The notes beneath the pieces are model-generated. The model made no database searches and had not been told where the DNA came from. It worked only from the letters and a program-made list of their open reading frames with translations. A DNA stretch of 64,000 nt from Peromyscus leucopus (lineage: Eukaryota > Chordata > Mammalia > Rodentia > Cricetidae). This document shows, piece by piece, positions 51,401 through 63,400 of the stretch. The stretch lies in assembly GCF_004664715.2 (NCBI RefSeq), contig NC_051076.1, positions 691,800 to 755,799 of the forward strand. Reading direction: 5' to 3'. A program made the translations under genes and the position numbers. Every line of letters starts with the position of its first letter. Within the stretch, counting starts at the first letter, position 1.

Positions 51401-54400
51401 CCCTCCCAAGTGTTGGGTTCTAAGTGTGTGTTAGCAAACAAAGCTGTTTTATTTGTCTGGATTCTAGGGATTGAATACAGGCCTTCATGCTTACATGGTA
51501 GACAGGTTACTGACTGAGCTCTCACCAGCCCTGAATTGTAACTTTAATTTGCTTAGGGCTATGTATAAAATGTTTTTGTCCTAGATGACTCAGAGATAGG
51601 ATTGTTACTAGACAAGGAAGTCTGACTATAAATGGACAAGTTTTAGTATCTGAGATGTGTTCTTAATGTTTATAAGGCTATATGAAATATTTTTGTCCTT
51701 GATTCCTCAATAGCAGTTACTAGACAAAGCATTCACTTTTTTTGTGTATGTATGTGACATACAGAAATCATTGTTATTTAGAAAGTTTGCTATAAGTATT
51801 GGTTCCTTGAAATATTTTACCAGTTTTTTATAACCTTTCTTTTAGGAAGACTTGATCAGACAGTATATGCAATTATATATTAAGTTGAAGTCCATAAAAT
51901 ATATATAATAAATATGCATAATAACATTATTATACTTATTTAATGGCCTAAACTTTTTTATTCACATACAGAAAGAAATTCAGAATGATGAAGATTCCCA
52001 AACTAGTTCTGGTTGGACCAAATACAGCAATCAAGAAAAAAGCAAAGATCTTAAGAAAAACACAGGATTTTTTGAAATGAAAGCTGCTGGAGAGAGAAAA
52101 TGTATAGAACCCAGGTAAAATTTTATGAGTTAAATATTCTCTCATCTTTTTCCTAAAGAATTATAGAAGAGAGCCCATTCTTGGTTTAAAAAAAAATATA
52201 TAAATCTTGGGATCTGAAATCGAGCATATCAACCTTATATTTTTAGGCTGTGAGTTGAGTACATTGGGAAGTTTTTGTAAGTCTATGTTTTAGGACTCTC
52301 TGAAATAATGCATATGTGCCTAGAGAATTGTTGAGTTCCTCAAATGTGGTATTTTCTCAGTATGTGCTAATCACTTAAAACTTGTGTGTTTACTGTATCA
52401 CGTGCCTTGTAGAACTTTTCCTCATCCCTGAGCACTCTGTTCATAGCGGTCTAAAGTCAAACATGTAACTAAGTGAGCAGAACAGAGCTTAACACAAATA
52501 AACTTGTATTAACATGAAGAACAAGACAACAGAAAAAAAACAACAAAACAGGAAGACCAAAGCTGTTGTGCAGCAGTGTGTCACAGACATTAGTGATAAC
52601 AACAACAACAAAGCCTCATTGGTTCTGCTGTAGAAAGCTATGTTCAGTTCATGCTATATGTAATAGGTCTGTTTGTTAGTTTATCAAATCAATTACTCAG
52701 CAACTCTTAGTCTAAACTGAAACATTTTTATATCTAAGTAGAAACTTATATTCATGCGAGGAACAACTTAGAAGTTTTTAAAATTTGTAGTTTTTTAAAT
52801 CACATGACAAGTTTAACTAAGATTAAAATACATTGGCCTTTTTGCTCCTACTCCTGAATACAGTGCTGTTTGTGTGCCATTTAAGACTCCTTTCTGTAAT
52901 CATATGTGCATGTTTAGTAAGGCGTTTTGAATTGATGTGTCTAAAATAATGCATTCTAAATGCATTATGAACAGTTGCTGCATACAGCAAGGAATGTAAA
53001 ATGATGAGGTTATCAAAATAGATTTCATGTTATTAAATCTATAAAAAATAGATAATTTGTAAAATATAAGGAAATTATTAAGATAAAGTTAGGAGGTTGT
53101 ACATAAAATTAGCATAGAAATTTCTTCTCATGCCTCAAAGAAAAGAGATTGTAATACTTCTTAATCTGAATAATAAGCAGGTTAACTATATGTCTGGTAA
53201 CTTACTGTTTGTAAAACATGGCAAACTAAAGCTTTGTTTTCTAGCCCTTTTTGTATAACGAGGATGTATTAAAAATCACTTTGCATTTTGAATTTAATCT
53301 CGTGTGTTATATAAAGCCTGTCTTCCTGAAGTTTTCTGTGTCTTCCATTGGTTCTGTTGAAGCTGTACTAACCCAGAGTATAATTAATTTCATAAACATA
53401 TAGAACAAAATGGAAAATCATGATGAAAATGTTAATGATAGATTTGCTCTGAGTCAACATCACAAAAAAGAAAAATTCAGAGACTACAGAAAAGATATGA
53501 AGTCTGTTAAAAAGAGAAATACATTCAGAAGACATACACATGAGAATCAGGTAAATTTTCACCAAAAAATTTATCTTATAAATCCTTTCTAAATTTACTA
53601 AGTACAATGTGAGTCATGAAATTTCTTGTGGAGTACATGTATAGAAGTGTTGTAAGACATTTATGCCGTGTTTTTAAAGGAAGGAAAAATGCCACGTTAT
53701 GAGCTCATCAGCCAGGGAAAGAACCAGTCTTACCAGCTTCTAAGCCTCCTCTGTCATTTTCTAACTAACTTTTCCATTTTACCTGGAAGTGTCCCTTATC
53801 TTAGAACTCACGTTATTTTTCATGTTAAAATGGCATTCAGTTTTGCTTGTAAATGAACATTTGCAGGTCACACTATTTTTGGACATTTTCCTCACCTGTA
53901 TGTTTTGTTGTTCAGTTGTGTTGCATTTTTAAACTTCATCCATTTTTTTGTTGTTGCTGTTCATAAGCATTTGGCTTTTTGTTTGTTTGTTTCTTTAAGT
54001 ATTTGATTGGTTGTTTTGAGATTATCAAACAGTTCTGCTATGAACAAGTGGCTCTTGGTACACAGGTTCCAGGATTTCCTAGCTGAGAATGTCTTCCTAG
54101 GAATGAAGTTACTATCATCAGGACAATGTGCATGTTCCCAAATGTTTTTTCCTAATGTATACACACTTACGTGTGGGTGAGCTTTTCCTGTGCATAGAGC
54201 TCTGTTGACCAGTGTGTTACACGGACTTGAAAGAGCCCCACACACACTTTTTAAAAGCTTATTTGGACTTTGTAACATTTAATACATATTCTGCTTTGTT
54301 TAATTGTGGTCAAAATACAGAAAGAAACTAAGAAAAAAGTTAAAAATATCCAAAGGACTTACATTTTGAGGAAAAAGAACAAAAAGGAAGGTTATTGCAA

Positions 54401-57400
54401 AACTGATGATGAGCATGACACACTCAGAAGTCCGTTTCCAAAGCACGGGCATGGCCGAGACCAGGTGAGGGGCGGGTGTGTGTGCGAGCTAGACAGGCAG
54501 GGTGACTCCGAAAGGTGCTTGCTGTATTACATTCTGTAAACTTTGGAACAACCCTTGATGTGATATAATGCTTATTTTACTTCTATATATATTATTTTAC
54601 TTATTATACATACATTTATTATATTAGATATACCATAATATAATTAAGTGTGGTCTATCATGAAACTTTTTATGTGGATACATAAGGAATTTTAGGCTAA
54701 TTATGATTCTCAAATTAAGTTTTTCATAAAAAGAAGAAAAAGATCTGGAAAAGAGGTGAATTTCTTTTTTAACATTTAAAAATTGTGAAATTATAATATA
54801 AGTACAACATTTTTTTTCTTTCCCTCTCTGTATACCCCGCCCCATTCTCCTCCAAGTTCATGACCTCTTTTTTCACTAATTATTTACTAATAATCACACA
54901 CATATGTATTTGCATGAACATATATATTCCTACCTCTAACCTGTTCAGCCCATATAATGTTACTTATTGCATAGATGCTTTTAGGGCTGACCTGTTGACA
55001 CTGGACAACCAAGAGCTGTGTGTTTGCCTAGAGAAGAACTCCTCTTCGACTCCCAGCTTTCCTCAGTTGCCTAAAGTTCTTTCTGGAGTACTGAGGCTTC
55101 ATGGGCTTCCCCCATCCATTCTGGCATGCCCATTGGTGTCTTCCTTGTTCAGCTCATGTTTAGACAGTCCTGTTGGTGAGACTTGATGGATGTAGCTTCT
55201 GATGTTACTAGGAGACACACAATCTCACATAAACTCCCTGATCCCTCTTACCTTTAAAATCTTTCTGGCCCCTCTTCCTCCAGGTTCCCTGAGCCTTAGA
55301 TGCATGTACTGTAGGCATATCCGTTGGGACTGGGCTCTACATATGGATTGAATGTGGTTTTCTGTAATGGTACCTGTCTGTTGCAAAGAGAAGTTTCCTT
55401 GATGTGGGGTGAAGACTACCCTTGTCTGTGTGTATTAGAACAAATGTAGATTGCTCTTAGGGATTATGCTGACTTAGTAAATTAGAAGTATAGATTCTCC
55501 TCCAATAACCCTGACTTCATTAGCGCTATGTAGGTTTCTAGTACCATGCACAACTTCCTCTTGTTGAGTGGGTCTTAAGTGCAATTAGAAAACTGTTGGT
55601 TCCTGCCATGCTCTGCATGCCACTACTGCATCCTTAAGATTATTGTGCCATGCTGTTCTTTGATGATGATGTTCATGGGCTTCATGGCTGGATAGGCCTG
55701 TTGGTTGCCTCCCTCCCTGTGAAGCTTGCATAGAATTTCTGAAGTGTGTGGTGTCTTCAGCAATAGGGACTTACCATCCACCTCCCAGAGGGTGTAGGTG
55801 ACAAGGTCAGTAGGAGTAGGCTGTATGTTTTGGGAGTCCCCTGGACAGCCCTGGCCAATAACTCTGAAGAGGGCTTCTTGTGTCTGGTTTTGGTGCTCTT
55901 TGGCTTTTGGTAGGAGCACCCTTGGGGCAGATTTTTTTTTTTTTAAAGTGGAAAACACCACAGTAAACTACATCTGTTTATAGTTCGTAAAATCTCTTCA
56001 AATGTGAATATTGTTTCTAATTTTGTTCTTCTCTGGTAGAATACAGACCATTTATAATAAAATTATCTCCATTTCCAAACGGATTTTTCTTAGATAAGCT
56101 TTTCCTAAAATGTAACTTTATTTTATGTTCAAGTATATAGATTGAACATTCTAAATCCAAAAATTAAAAGCCTGAAACACTTGAGAACAAGTCCTTCTCA
56201 GTGGCACATGATGTTGAAAACTTCTTATGTAAAGTAGAAAATCTATGCTTCACCTTACGTTATGGACCAAGGAAAACAGGCTAGGAGCACTTAATTGTGT
56301 AAAAGTTACCTTCAGGTTATGTATAGAAGAAGTATAAAGGACATCAATTAATTTTGTGTTTAGACTTTGGTTTGATGATAGGTTCAAATGAAAATTTTTT
56401 AAGGTGCTGAAGATGTAGCCCAGTTGTCGAGCATTTGCCTGGCATACAGTGTCTTGACATCACTGTGTGGGCTTTAAAAACAAACAACAAAATCACAAAA
56501 TATAAGTGAGTTTTTATAGTCTTGTATTTTTATCTGTGTGGAGTACTGTCTTTAGTATAGTATCTAAATTTCTTTACATGTATGTAGAAAGAAAGGAAGA
56601 ATTCTCTTCTTACTGATTATGCCAATGAATCAAAAACCAAGGATGTCAAGACAAATGTGGATCTCACGGAAGTAAAAAATGCCTTAAAGAAGCAGATATA
56701 CAGAGACATATATAGAGCTCAGGTAATGCTTATCACACTATAACTCTTTCTTTAGTAAGCTGTAAGTGACTGGGAATTATGTTTGAATTATGGATTGTTT
56801 GAATCCAGATATTTGGTGATATTAGGGAGTGCTGTGTGTTAGTGGATACTTGAAATCTGATACGTCAGGCTGGCTTATTGTGCTTTGCATCTCTGATTTT
56901 TTCTTGTTAAAATAGGAGCCCTCTTTTTCTAACTTTACATTTCTAGAATAGAAGCCAGACAATTATCATTTGAATTTACAACATTTTAGTAACAAAATTC
57001 AATGCATTTTATAGCTTCACTAGCAATTTGTGTATTGCATTGCCAATTTTTTGTCTTGTTTTCTATTGGCTTGCTTATTGAATATGTTTGTAGAACTTTC
57101 CTGAATCAGGATGTTATAATTTTATATTTGTTGCAGATATTTTTCACTGTAATCTTTTCTAAAAATTTACAAGTACAGGTATTTTAAAACAATACAAGAG
57201 GTTTTTATGTGTGATTGATGAGAAAATGTGACTCACTTTTTTCCCCATTGGACTTTTATATAAAATGTTCTCTGCATTTATATTTTTAATTATAAAGTAC
57301 TAAGGAGAACAGACAACTTCAGATCTCTAAAGTAAAAATGACCTGAAGTTATTTTAATTGAGGAGGAGACAATAGAAGTGGTCTGTTCGTGAGAATGCTA

Positions 57401-60400
57401 TTCCTAAAATGATGATAGTTACTAATCTGAGCCAGAATGAGCATCAGATTAATTATAGCTATTAATGTGTTCCTGAATCTATTTTGAATGTTTGGCCAAG
57501 GTTTTGTGCTTTGTAGGCTGAAATATAGTTTTCAACTTAAACTGTTAAATTTAATTATATGGTTGCTGTTTTGTAGGCTGTTCGATACAACTGCATCACA
57601 ATAGATAAACAGCCTGTGTACAATGTAGAGGTAAGGGGCTTGGAGTTGGATGATGATTTGCGTCAAAAAAGAAATGTAATTTTTCGTCCTTTTGGTTTAA
57701 GGTAATGTCTTACTTATAATCAGATGTGAGGTAAGGAAAAATTATTCTCTTGCAAAAAGTTTTTCAGCACAGCTATCAATAGAGCTGAGAAAAAGAATGG
57801 ACCTAGTGCTCGTTATAGGTGAAGTCTGTGCTTTTTCATATTTCATAACTTTTATAATCACTGCTTTTGTGTTTAATTCTTGATCCAATACTTCTAAAAT
57901 ATTTTATTTATCACTATTCATTCTTTTTAAGTGGATTATTTTCTTCCATGTGGTCTTTAGAATGGTTCCAGTTAAAAACTGTTACTCTCAGGTTTGTAAG
58001 GCAAACATTGCCTCTTAAAGACTTTCTTTCAGAGAAATAGTTTATTTTACCCCTTCAGGCAATGAAAAATAATAAAGAAACAGCTAATAACACTTTCACA
58101 TGCCTTCTAGTTTTTCTTGTTTGGTTTTTTGAGAGCCTTCTAGTTATGAAATACAGTAATACATGTTACTTGCTTGGGACGAGGAAAGTTCAAGTGTCGT
58201 TCAGTCTGTCTAGTAAGGACAGGAGCCCACTGTAGAGGGGACAGAAGTAAGGACAGGAGTCCACTGTAGAGGAGGGGACAGAAGTAAGGACAGGAGTCCA
58301 CTGTAGAGGAGGGGACAGAAGTAAGGACAGGAGTCCACTGTAGAGGAGACAGAAGTAAGGACAGGAGTCAGTGAGGAGGGGAGAAGTAGGACAGGAGTCA
58401 TGTGAGGAGGGGACAGAAGTAAGGACAGGAGCCACTGTAGAGGAGGGGACAGAAGTAGGACAGGAGCCACTGTAGGGAGGGGACAGAAGTAAGGACGGAG
58501 TCACGTAGAGGAGGGGGGGGGGGGGGGGGGGGAAGGAAGGGGGGGGGGGAAGTAAGGACAGGAGTCCACTGTAGAGGGGACAGAAGTAAGGACAGGAGTC
58601 CACTGTAGAGGAGGGGACAGAAGTAAGGACAGGAGTCCACTGTAGAGGGGACAGAAGTAAGGACAGGAGCCATGTAGAGGAGGGGACAGAAGTAAGGACA
58701 GGAGTCCACTGTAGAGGAGGGGACAGAAGTAAGGACAGGAGCCCACTGTAGAGGAGACAGAAGTAAGGACAGGAGTCCACTGTAGAGGACAGAAGTAAGG
58801 ACAGAAGTAGAGGAGCCCAGTAAGGACAGGAGTGTAGAGGAGGGGACAGAAGTAAGGACAGGAGCCCACTGTAGAGGAGACAGAAGTAAGGACAGGAGCC
58901 CACTGTAGAGGAGGGGACAGAAGTAAGGACAGGAGTCCACTGTAGAGGAGACAGAAGTAAGGACAGGAGTCCACTGTAGAGGGGACAGAAGTAAGGACAG
59001 GAGTCCACTGAGAGTAAGGACAGGAGTCCACTGTAGAGGGGACAGAAGTAGGACAGGAGCCACTGTAGAGGACAGAAGTAAGGACAGGAGCCCACTCAGA
59101 AGTAAGGACAGGTAGTTGTAGTAGACAGGAGTCCTCAGAAGTAAGGACAGGAGCCACTGTAGAGGAGACAGAAGTAAGGACAGGAGTCCACTGTAGAGGA
59201 GACAGAAGTAAGGACAGGAGTCCACTGTAGAGGAGACAGAAGTAAGGACAGGAGTCCACTGTAGAGGGAGACAGAAGTAAGGACAGACAGGAGCCACTGT
59301 AGAGGAGGGACAGAAGTAAGGACAGGAGCCACTGTAGAGGAGAAGAAGAAGAAGAAGAAAAAAAAAAAAAAAAAGACAGAAGTAAGGACAGAAGAAAAAG
59401 AAAAGGACAGGAGTCACTGTAGAGGAGACAGAAGTAAGGACAGGAGTCCACTGTAGAGGAGGGGGGGGGGGGGGGGGGGGGGGGGAGGGGGACAGAAGTA
59501 GGAAGGGGTAGAGAGGGAAGAAGGAAGGAGTCCACTGTAGAGGAGGGGACAGAAGGACAGGAGACTGTAGAGGGACAGGAGTCCACTGTAGAGGAGGGGA
59601 CAGAAGCTTTTTACTCACTCAAGATATGATCTCAGAGGTAAACTTTTCTTCTTTCAGTCATACAATTATTTTTTCTTAGGTTAAAAATGCAGAGCTCCCC
59701 AGAGGAATATTAAACTTAATTGAAAGCCTCATAGAGGGACAGTTTTTTAAAGAAGCCATTGAAGAGCTTTCTTCTTTGCAAGCCCATTATGTCCCTCCTG
59801 TGTGCCTCCTCCATGCCCTTCTAGAGAATGTTCTGCAGGTAAGGACACATTGTGTACTTAGAATTATTTTTTTAAGGAGTGCTAAAATGTGAATATTAAT
59901 TGTGATTTTTCTTTACATCCCATTTTATTAGAAAGTGTAGTACCCATTTGTTACCACTTTTTCTATTTTTGACAATATTTATCTACTATAAATGACTTAA
60001 CCTATTAAATGGATGGTCGAAATATATTGTGTAAAAAATATTGTTCAATTAAAAAAAGACAAAATGTTACCTATTTTTGCTGTGGCATAAATGTCAGATT
60101 ATGGTATCAGATTGCTAAAATGCTTTCAGTAATAGTTATTTTATTTGTGGTATACAGGTTAAGTGAATGTAGTTGGTAAAAACAGATAGTTATATCTATG
60201 GAGAAGTAGCCTTCTATCATGTTGAACAGGGTGCTGGTTTTATACCATAACAGGGATAAACTATGCTGTGGTAATGTTGAATACATGTAAGGCTGGAACA
60301 TGAAGAGTTTCCACCTTTGCTTTCTTTAAATGTTCCTTGAGATTCTTAATCTATCATCCTATCTGAAAATCTCACTTATGCTACCCCTAATACTTAACAT

Positions 60401-63400
60401 TTTCTGATGTGTAGAGCTGCATGATAACCTTCCCTGTTATTTCAAACTGATAAAATTTTCTAATCGCAAGAGTAGGCTAGAGTCACTGCTCTAGTTTTAA
60501 ACGAAATTAACCTAACCGATGAACTGTTTTAGCTATGGTGTTTTCTTTTGTTTCTTTTTTAATAATAGGATAGCATAGACACCTTCTCTGGTCGGTACTT
60601 CCATATATTGTCAGCTCTTCTCCATCTGCACCCTCCTTGGAAGTCTCCAGCCATGCTCAGGTACTACTTAGAGCTCTTTCAGTGTCCAGCCTGTCGGGGA
60701 GGAGCCTGGTCTCTGGTGGAAGTGCTTATCAGGTAAGCTGTTTGCATATGAGGATGCGTATTTGTCTAATAGTCATTTGACTGTTTTTTAGAAATTGATT
60801 GTAAAAAGTATATTTGTATTTTTAGAAAAAATATGAGTGCTTGTGTTTTGTATTTTGTTGCAAAACTTATGAAAAGGACAAACTTTATATTGATCATGTT
60901 TGTCAATATTTTTTTAAAAAGTATAATAAATAGAATAGTACCAAATTTCAATTATGAATTTATACATATTTGAAAGAAAAATTATTAAATGTAAGCATCA
61001 AATTTTAGTCATAAAAAGCATAAATGTTCGTCAATCTATGCAATATCTATTTTAGGGGTTTATATTATTCTAACTAGAATTAGAATTTCAGCCAGTACTT
61101 ATTGTCTCCCAGATCTGTTATTACTGTGTCATTTCCCCGGGCCTTTCTTGTTTTCTGAGTGTCTCCGGAAGTCCCTGTTGTTTTCCATGTAGCTAAACCA
61201 GCTATTGTTTTATGATTTGTACTATAACTTTAATAGTCTTCCTTTGTTGGAAAGAGTTTTTCATTTATATATCCACAAATGTCCTTCAAATAAGGGAGAA
61301 AGGACACTTGAGTGGCTAGGCCAAGGTGAGATCTTTTTAAGTTTCTTGAGAACATACCCAGGTTTTGTTGCAAACTAACTGGGACCAAGTGTGTTTTAAC
61401 TCTTGACTGTGGGTCTGGGACCTGTGTTCAGTCCCCTGAACTTTAATTTTGAGAAGCTGATATGGTGACAGTATGCTTAGAATCCTTGCACTGGGGAGAC
61501 AGAGACAGACTTGCTGACCAGCAACTAGTTTTGCTGCATTAGTGAGTTCATTTTACTGGGTGTGGGGGTACACTTCCTTTAATCCCAGTACTCAAGAGAC
61601 AAAGCAGGTGGATCTCAGAGTTCAAGGCCAGCCTGGTCTACAAAGAAAGTTCCAGGACAGCCAGGGCTACAGAGAAACCCTATCTTGAGGGGAATGAGGG
61701 AGAGGGGGAAGAGTCTGTATTTAAAAAATGAGGTGGCAAGCGATTGAGGAAGATGCCTGACATCAGCCTCTGGTCTCCATGTGCACACAAACATGTATGC
61801 ACATAAACAGACTCACAAAGTCAAGGACACTGGAGGCAGAAATAAAAAGCAACAGATAAATTTGGAGTTAAATAATGAATCCCGTTGCCTAACTTCTGTC
61901 TCTGTAAGTCTTAGAATTTATTAGCGGTCTTACTTTCTCTGTAAAAATACACTGCAGGGCTGGAGAGATGGCTTAGGGGTTCAACTCACGACCCTCTGTA
62001 CTTGAGTTTCAGGGGATCCAATGCCCTTACCTTCTTCTGACCTCTGCTAGCACTAGATACATATGGTGCATAGGCATACATGCAGGCAGAAACTCTGTGT
62101 GTGTGTGTGTGTGTGCGTGTGCGTGTGTGTACATCATAGAACTGGGCTAACCAACTCTTTCCTCATATGCACAAGCCAAATTCAGGTGCATAGTAGAACA
62201 CAGCAATTATCCTTTAAAGTTCTACTGTACATGGTTATGACAGAAGATAGAAATAAAATATCAATTTTGGAAACTCTAAATATGCAGTCATTTCCCCCCA
62301 TTTATTAAGTAGTGGAAATGAAAATAATCGTGGGTAAGGAAGCATACTATAATTAGTATTATAAACTGAAGTCATAGTGGATCCAAAGGACTTGATGAAA
62401 TTCCTGTGTCTTTGTTCTTATCAGTGAAGTGGACAAGGAGAGTACTGATAGTTGCTAGATACATTATAATATATTGAGACCAGAGAAACTAGATTTGTGT
62501 TAAGAACTAAATGCAGATGGATATCTGTGAGTTCAAGGCCAGCCTGGTCTACAGAGGGAGTTCTAGTCCAGGCAGGGTGAAACAGAGAAGTCCTGTCTTA
62601 AAAAAACAAACAATAAAATAAAAACAGCAACAAAAAAAGAACTAAATCTTCTATATTTGACATGATTGAAATTTAAAGAAAATTTTTATTAAGCTTGATT
62701 TAAATTTGTTGAAGATTTTGTTAAAATTGTAATCTTAAAAAAGAAATATTTTGTCCACAATTTATTCAGTAACTTTATTTCTATGAAATACATTGTTGGG
62801 TTCATACTTTCAGGTCTTGCCTTTTCAATGAAGGTTTCTGTCATCAAATATCAGAAAATATTGGTTCTAAGGTGGTCCATCTTACATTGCTGAAGTTTTT
62901 CTTTAATTTACTTGAAAGTGAAGTACGGCATTTGAGTCAAAAGTAAGTGTTAATCACAAGAAATACTTTTTATGTTTATAATTATATATGTATCTGTCTT
63001 TAAGAAGTTTCTTACTTTATGTTTCTGCATAAGTTTTGTTTCAATTTTCAAATACAACCCACTGGCAGTGACGATTTGCTTATTACATTCATTTTCTTTC
63101 TAATTCCTAAATGCCCTGTATACATTACTGATTTGTATCTAACTGAGACCATTTTTTTCTGTGCACATTCATTATATATATATTAGTGTACATGTGTGCG
63201 TATCTATAAAGACCAAAGGCTCAACCTGAGAGTCATTCCTCAGGAATATCGACAATTTTTTTTTTTTTTTTTTTTTTTTTTGATACAGCCATCTTTCCTT
63301 GTCCTGTAGCTCACAGAGTAGTGACCAGTGAGCCCCAAAGACCTGCTTGACTCTCCTCCAGCACTGGCACTGCCTGCTTAATGTGACATACCCAGTCTGT

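Larger units (their letters stand above)
43332..51971 (+). other. SLF1: SLF1 intron 5
   Basis: 8640 bases. Recognised contents are SINE remnants at 44780-44905, a B4 at 45845-46160, an L1 3' piece at 47080-47275, a B1-like piece at 47315-47425, and an L1 3' end at 48000-48330 followed by a GT tract at 48375-48420. An ERVL-type LTR with some internal sequence lies at 49130-50245, and a B4 at 51310-51535. Nothing recognised at 43430-44770, 46170-46900 and 50260-51290. Confidence 0.75.
60733..62813 (+). other. SLF1: SLF1 intron 12
   Basis: 2081 bases. It holds a B4 split by a B1 (61430-61840), a B3 with GT tail (61957-62130) and a partial B1 (62512-62640). 60733-61420 is AT-rich with nothing recognised. 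Confidence 0.75.

Noticed and set aside
54860..55186. 108-codon plus frame
   Set aside because: It lies within a reversed L1 3' untranslated region.
58211..59606. CRISPR array
   Set aside because: Repeats are direct and contiguous without unique spacers, and the sequence is mammalian.
58190..59618. Minus-strand open frames of 301, 361 and 406 codons
   Set aside because: They are readings of one tandem repeat in three frames, composed of repeating Leu/Ser/Pro/Cys blocks. No domain, no start context, and they lie in an SLF1 intron.
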